A DNA stretch of 7,546 bases from Candidatus Gerdarchaeota archaeon (lineage in GTDB: Archaea; Asgardarchaeota; Heimdallarchaeia; JABLTI01): positions 1 through 7,546 of the forward strand of contig JAEORJ010000277.1 in NCBI GenBank assembly GCA_016840945.1, read 5' to 3'. The notes beneath the pieces were generated by a model, which saw only the letters and a list, made by a program, of their open reading frames with translations, was not told the origin of the DNA and did no database searches. The position numbers were made by a program, and so were the translations under genes. Each line of letters opens with the position of its first letter. Within the stretch, counting starts at the first letter, position 1. Positions 5,834-7,546 of this stretch are shown here, one piece after another.

Positions 5834-6922
5834 TTATTTTATTTGAGCACAAGATAACATCATTTTTCCAAAGCGTTCTTCAGAGAGACATTTACGACAA
5901 TTAATACATGATGACATCATTTGACCAGCTTTCAATCTATTTGGAAAATCAGGTTCTATAATTGTAGGTTTACTAAGTGAAATAAAATCGATTAAATTAT
6001 CCGCAAGAGCAGCATCCATAGCAACCCTAGATCTAAAACCATCTACCAATGCTAATGGAACAGATGGGATTGTTGACCTAATCTTTTCAGCATGACCAGC
6101 AAAATTAGCTTCAAAATATTGCTTTTCTTTTGATGGCTTTCCACGAAGTTTTCGTATATCACTATCTTGCTTTGGACCTCCTCCCGATATCTCTATAAGA
6201 TCTATTCCTTTCTCATCTAACCAATGAGCTATTTGTATAGATTCTTTTATGGTAATACCACCTTCTGGTGCGAAATCATCACAGTTCATCTTAATAGCAA
6301 GTATTGGAGCGTTGCCAATTCTATTTTTTATAGCATCAAATATTTCAAACAGTAATCGGGCACGATTCTCCAATGACCCACCATATTTGTCTGTTCGTTT
6401 ATTCACATTGTCAGAGAGGAATTGACTAATTAAATAACCATGAGCACCATGGATTTGTACACCATCAAATCCCGCTTGAATTGCTATTTCAGCAGCATTA
6501 GCAAAAGCTTCAACTATAAGCTGAATTTCGTTTAATGTAGCTTCACGGGCAGACCAATTTTTTGTTGTGTAATTTGATGCAGTAATTCTTTCTATAATAC
6601 TGGAGTAGCCAGCGTGATTTAATTGAGCTATTATAGGGATTTCATTTTTATGAGACAAGTTGGTTATTTTTTTCATTTGAGAAATATGCTTTTCAGAAGT
6701 CAATCCTGATTGCCCAACATGAGCTTTTCCACTCTCGAGAACATAAGAATGACCTTTAATAATAAAACCATACCCACCCATTACAAGTTTTTGATAATAT
6801 TCAAGAATGGGTTCTGTTATTATGCCTTCTGAATCTGACCAATAAGAAGTTGTTGCTGATCGCATTAATCTATTTTTTATTTTAAGATTTTTTAAAACAA
6901 AACTATCAAATAACTTAACCAT
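5834..6922 (-). CDS. Old Yellow Enzyme-type NADH:flavin oxidoreductase with a C-terminal cysteine cluster
   Basis: A cytosolic FMN-dependent TIM-barrel ene-reductase that would reduce an activated C=C bond using NAD(P)H. With the ATG at 6922 it has 362 residues. The substrate-binding pair and proton donor are in HGAHGY (His158, His161, Tyr163), followed by SQFLSDNVNKRTDKYGGSL, the most conserved stretch of the family. The N-terminal KNRLMRSAT segment and the FMN-phosphate region ISLSKPTIIEPD (314-325) fit. Four cysteines near the C-terminus (339, 342, 345, 358; CxxCxxC then C) resemble the 4Fe-4S site between the barrel and FAD/NAD domains of 2,4-dienoyl-CoA reductase, but the protein ends right there. 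In-frame TTG 6931 would add three residues; the ATG is preferred because it begins directly with the family-typical LF.PF.LKNL.IKNR pattern. A TATA-like element lies upstream. The substrate is unknown. Confidence 0.92.
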   Translation of the reverse strand: MVKLFDSFVLKNLKIKNRLMRSATTSYWSDSEGIITEPILEYYQKLVMGGYGFIIKGHSYVLESGKAHVGQSGLTSEKHISQMKKITNLSHKNEIPIIAQLNHAGYSSIIERITASNYTTKNWSAREATLNEIQLIVEAFANAAEIAIQAGFDGVQIHGAHGYLISQFLSDNVNKRTDKYGGSLENRARLLFEIFDAIKNRIGNAPILAIKMNCDDFAPEGGITIKESIQIAHWLDEKGIDLIEISGGGPKQDSDIRKLRGKPSKEKQYFEANFAGHAEKIRSTIPSVPLALVDGFRSRVAMDAALADNLIDFISLSKPTIIEPDFPNRLKAGQMMSSCINCRKCLSEERFGKMMLSCAQIK

Positions 6923-6935
6923 AAATATCAACCAT

Positions 6936-6950
6936 TAATTCATAGAATTA
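6936..6950. promoter_or_regulatory. Small palindrome between promoter and start of the OYE-type gene
   Basis: TAATTC (6936-6941) and GAATTA (6945-6950) form an inverted repeat with a 3-base spacer. It lies immediately downstream (on the - strand) of the TATA-like element and next to the predicted start site, where a bound repressor would block transcription. It is short and AT-rich, so it is only a candidate. Confidence 0.25.
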
Positions 6951-6966
6951 GTTATACTTTAATTTA
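6951..6966 (-). promoter_or_regulatory. TATA-like promoter element of the OYE-type gene
   Basis: On the - strand AAATTAAAGTATAAC spans this stretch. Its TATA-like core is about 33 bases before the ATG at 6922, predicting a leader of a few bases. It suggests that the gene can be transcribed apart from the zinc-finger gene 74 bases upstream. Confidence 0.3.
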
Positions 6967-6969
6967 ATG

Positions 6970-6991
6970 TAAAAGAAAAGAATAGAGAAAA
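6970..6991 (-). terminator. Pyrimidine-rich tract after the zinc-finger gene
   Basis: Just after the zinc-finger stop codon the - strand reads almost only T and C, with runs TTTTCTC, TTCTTTTC and TTTT. Such U-rich stretches without a hairpin are the usual archaeal termination signal. No stem is seen, unlike after the + strand genes. Confidence 0.4.
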
Positions 6992-6996
6992 TCAGA

Positions 6997-7296
6997 TTAA
7001 TTTGTAACACAAATGGTGCACTTTGAGCATCTTTCATCTTTAGTATTCCAACAATCCTGACAGATCAAAAAGCCACATTTTTCACAACGATGAAACATAC
7101 CATCTAAATCTTTCTTCAAATCAGTAAAGATATCTTTAAAGGATTTATTTTGTTGTTCATTTGATTCCTTAAGTTTTTTAGAAACTTTTATCTCTTCTGC
7201 ACAACAATCACAGAAGAAATTTACAACCATTTCTCCATTCTTTATTGAATAATGGAATCCTTTAGGTAATTTAGGATCGAAAGATTCATCAGTCAT
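6997..7296 (-). CDS. Small treble-clef-like zinc-finger protein (four CxxC pairs)
   Basis: A 99-residue hydrophilic protein with ten cysteines, nine of them in CxxC arrangements. The pairs are Cys29/Cys32 (with an extra Cys31), Cys71/Cys74, Cys79/Cys82 and Cys90/Cys93, plus Cys96. The core HRCEKCGFLICQDCW has the CxxCGxxxCxxC spacing seen in FYVE-type fingers, and four successive CxxC pairs are the ligand order of cross-brace folds such as FYVE and RING, which bind two zinc ions. The first pair is 38 residues before the second, with a Lys/Glu-rich and probably helical insert (about 36-66), and the last two pairs are only 7 residues apart; both differ from standard FYVE domains. No membrane segment or catalytic domain is present. 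The likely role is protein or nucleic acid binding. The ATG is clear, with a TATA-like element about 30 bases upstream. Two separate zinc ribbons remain an alternative fold. Confidence 0.8.
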   Translation of the reverse strand: MTDESFDPKLPKGFHYSIKNGEMVVNFFCDCCAEEIKVSKKLKESNEQQNKSFKDIFTDLKKDLDGMFHRCEKCGFLICQDCWNTKDERCSKCTICVTN

Positions 7297-7322
7297 ATCG
7301 TGTTACTTCCATTCAAATAGTC

Positions 7323-7329
7323 TTTTTAT
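7323..7329 (-). promoter_or_regulatory. TATA-like element of the zinc-finger gene
   Basis: On the - strand ATAAAAA is centred about 30 bases before the ATG at 7296, giving a nearly leaderless transcript. A longer A/T run (TTTTAAAAAAAAG, about 7345-7357) lies further upstream but would imply a leader of about 30 bases. Confidence 0.3.
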
Positions 7330-7383
7330 GATAGTATTTCACAACTTTTTTTTAAAAGCTAATGCTTTATTTTATAATAGTCA

Positions 7384-7406
7384 CTTTATAAAGAAAAAGT
7401 ACTTTT
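7384..7406. promoter_or_regulatory. Two adjacent palindromes in a divergent spacer
   Basis: CTTTATAAAG (7384-7393) and AAAAGTACTTTT (7395-7406) are both perfect palindromes and are separated by one base. The first contains TATAAA on either strand and could act as a TATA box in both directions. They lie in the 179-base spacer between the divergent zinc-finger and DUF61-like genes, about 70-90 bases from each start codon. That is farther than a core promoter for a leaderless gene, so a regulator site is the better guess. Confidence 0.3.
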
Positions 7407-7438
7407 ATGTATAAAACCTATTTGAAATAGAAATAACC

Positions 7439-7447
7439 ATAAATTTT
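7439..7447 (+). promoter_or_regulatory. TATA-like element of the right-edge gene
   Basis: CATAAATTT followed by further T lies about 33 bases before the ATG at 7476, which fits an archaeal promoter with a leader of a few bases. It is one of several AT-rich matches in this spacer. Confidence 0.25.
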
Positions 7448-7475
7448 TTTGCTGTAGATAGTAATAGTGTTAAAA

Positions 7476-7546
7476 ATGTCAGATAAAATGATTGATTTGA
7501 TTTGGAAATTAGAAATTGATAAAATGAATGAACAGCTGCCAGCTGA
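7476..7546 (+). CDS. N-terminal start of a DUF61/UPF0216-like protein (cut by window end)
   Basis: An ATG at 7476 opens a frame that runs to the window end, giving 23 complete codons. The peptide contains IWKLEIDKMNEQLPA, a charged helix ending in Asn-x-x-Leu-Pro. As I remember the family, archaeal DUF61 (UPF0216) proteins begin in this way, with a helix of the type KLE...LN.HLP followed by a basic stretch; their function is not known. No other frame is open in a comparable way, and a TATA-like element lies upstream. An internal ATG four codons on (7488) is an alternative start. The coding call is fairly sure; the family call rests on a short match and is tentative. Confidence 0.5.
   Translation, partial: MSDKMIDLIWKLEIDKMNEQLPA

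Noticed and set aside
408..7454. The 12-mer ATTTTTTTGCTG occurs at 408-419 and again at 7443-7454, raising the question of a repeat or attachment site pair
   Set aside because: Seven of the 12 bases are a T run, the match does not extend, and nothing between the copies looks mobile (no integrase or transposase).
1..7546. A defence island, CRISPR array, toxin-antitoxin pair or mobile element
   Set aside because: No nuclease, helicase, transposase, integrase or repeat-spacer structure is visible. The small membrane proteins and the zinc-finger protein lack effector motifs, so calling them a system would be speculation.

Overview
This is an AT-rich window (roughly two thirds A+T by eye). It holds seven complete protein genes and two that are cut by the window edges. 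The layout looks archaeal. Most starts lack a clear Shine-Dalgarno sequence, and several have a TATA-like element about 25-30 bases upstream, as expected for leaderless or short-leader archaeal transcripts. The truncated gene at the right edge begins like the archaeal DUF61/UPF0216 family. The AT-rich base composition, the eukaryote-like cysteine pattern in the small zinc-finger protein and the single-gene organisation would fit an Asgard-type archaeon. That lineage call is an inference of low confidence; nothing here fixes the taxon.

Left part (1-3057, + strand): the C-terminal end of a nitrate/sulfonate/taurine-type ABC transporter ATPase; then a flavin disulfide oxidoreductase of the dihydrolipoamide dehydrogenase/glutathione reductase superfamily; then an unrecognised glycine-rich polytopic membrane protein. 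Each is followed by a hairpin close to its stop codon, and the two complete genes have their own promoter-like sequence, so they look like single transcription units.

Middle (3058-5833): an amidohydrolase of the SAH/MTA deaminase-chlorohydrolase superfamily with a non-ATG start. It converges, with only 7 bases between stops, on a small two-helix membrane protein gene on the - strand. That gene is divergent from a four-helix membrane protein gene on the + strand, and their 159-base shared spacer contains an 18-base palindrome.

Right part (5834-7546): an Old Yellow Enzyme-type flavin oxidoreductase with a C-terminal cysteine cluster, and upstream of it a 99-residue zinc-finger protein, both on the - strand. 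Divergent from these is the start of the DUF61-like gene on the + strand. The 179-base divergent spacer carries two adjacent palindromes.

No pathway connects all the genes. Two are flavin redox enzymes (the disulfide oxidoreductase and the OYE protein), one is a metal-dependent deaminase/hydrolase, and three are membrane proteins without a recognisable family. I saw no RNA gene, transposon, CRISPR array or defence system. No stretch longer than 300 bases lacks a gene.
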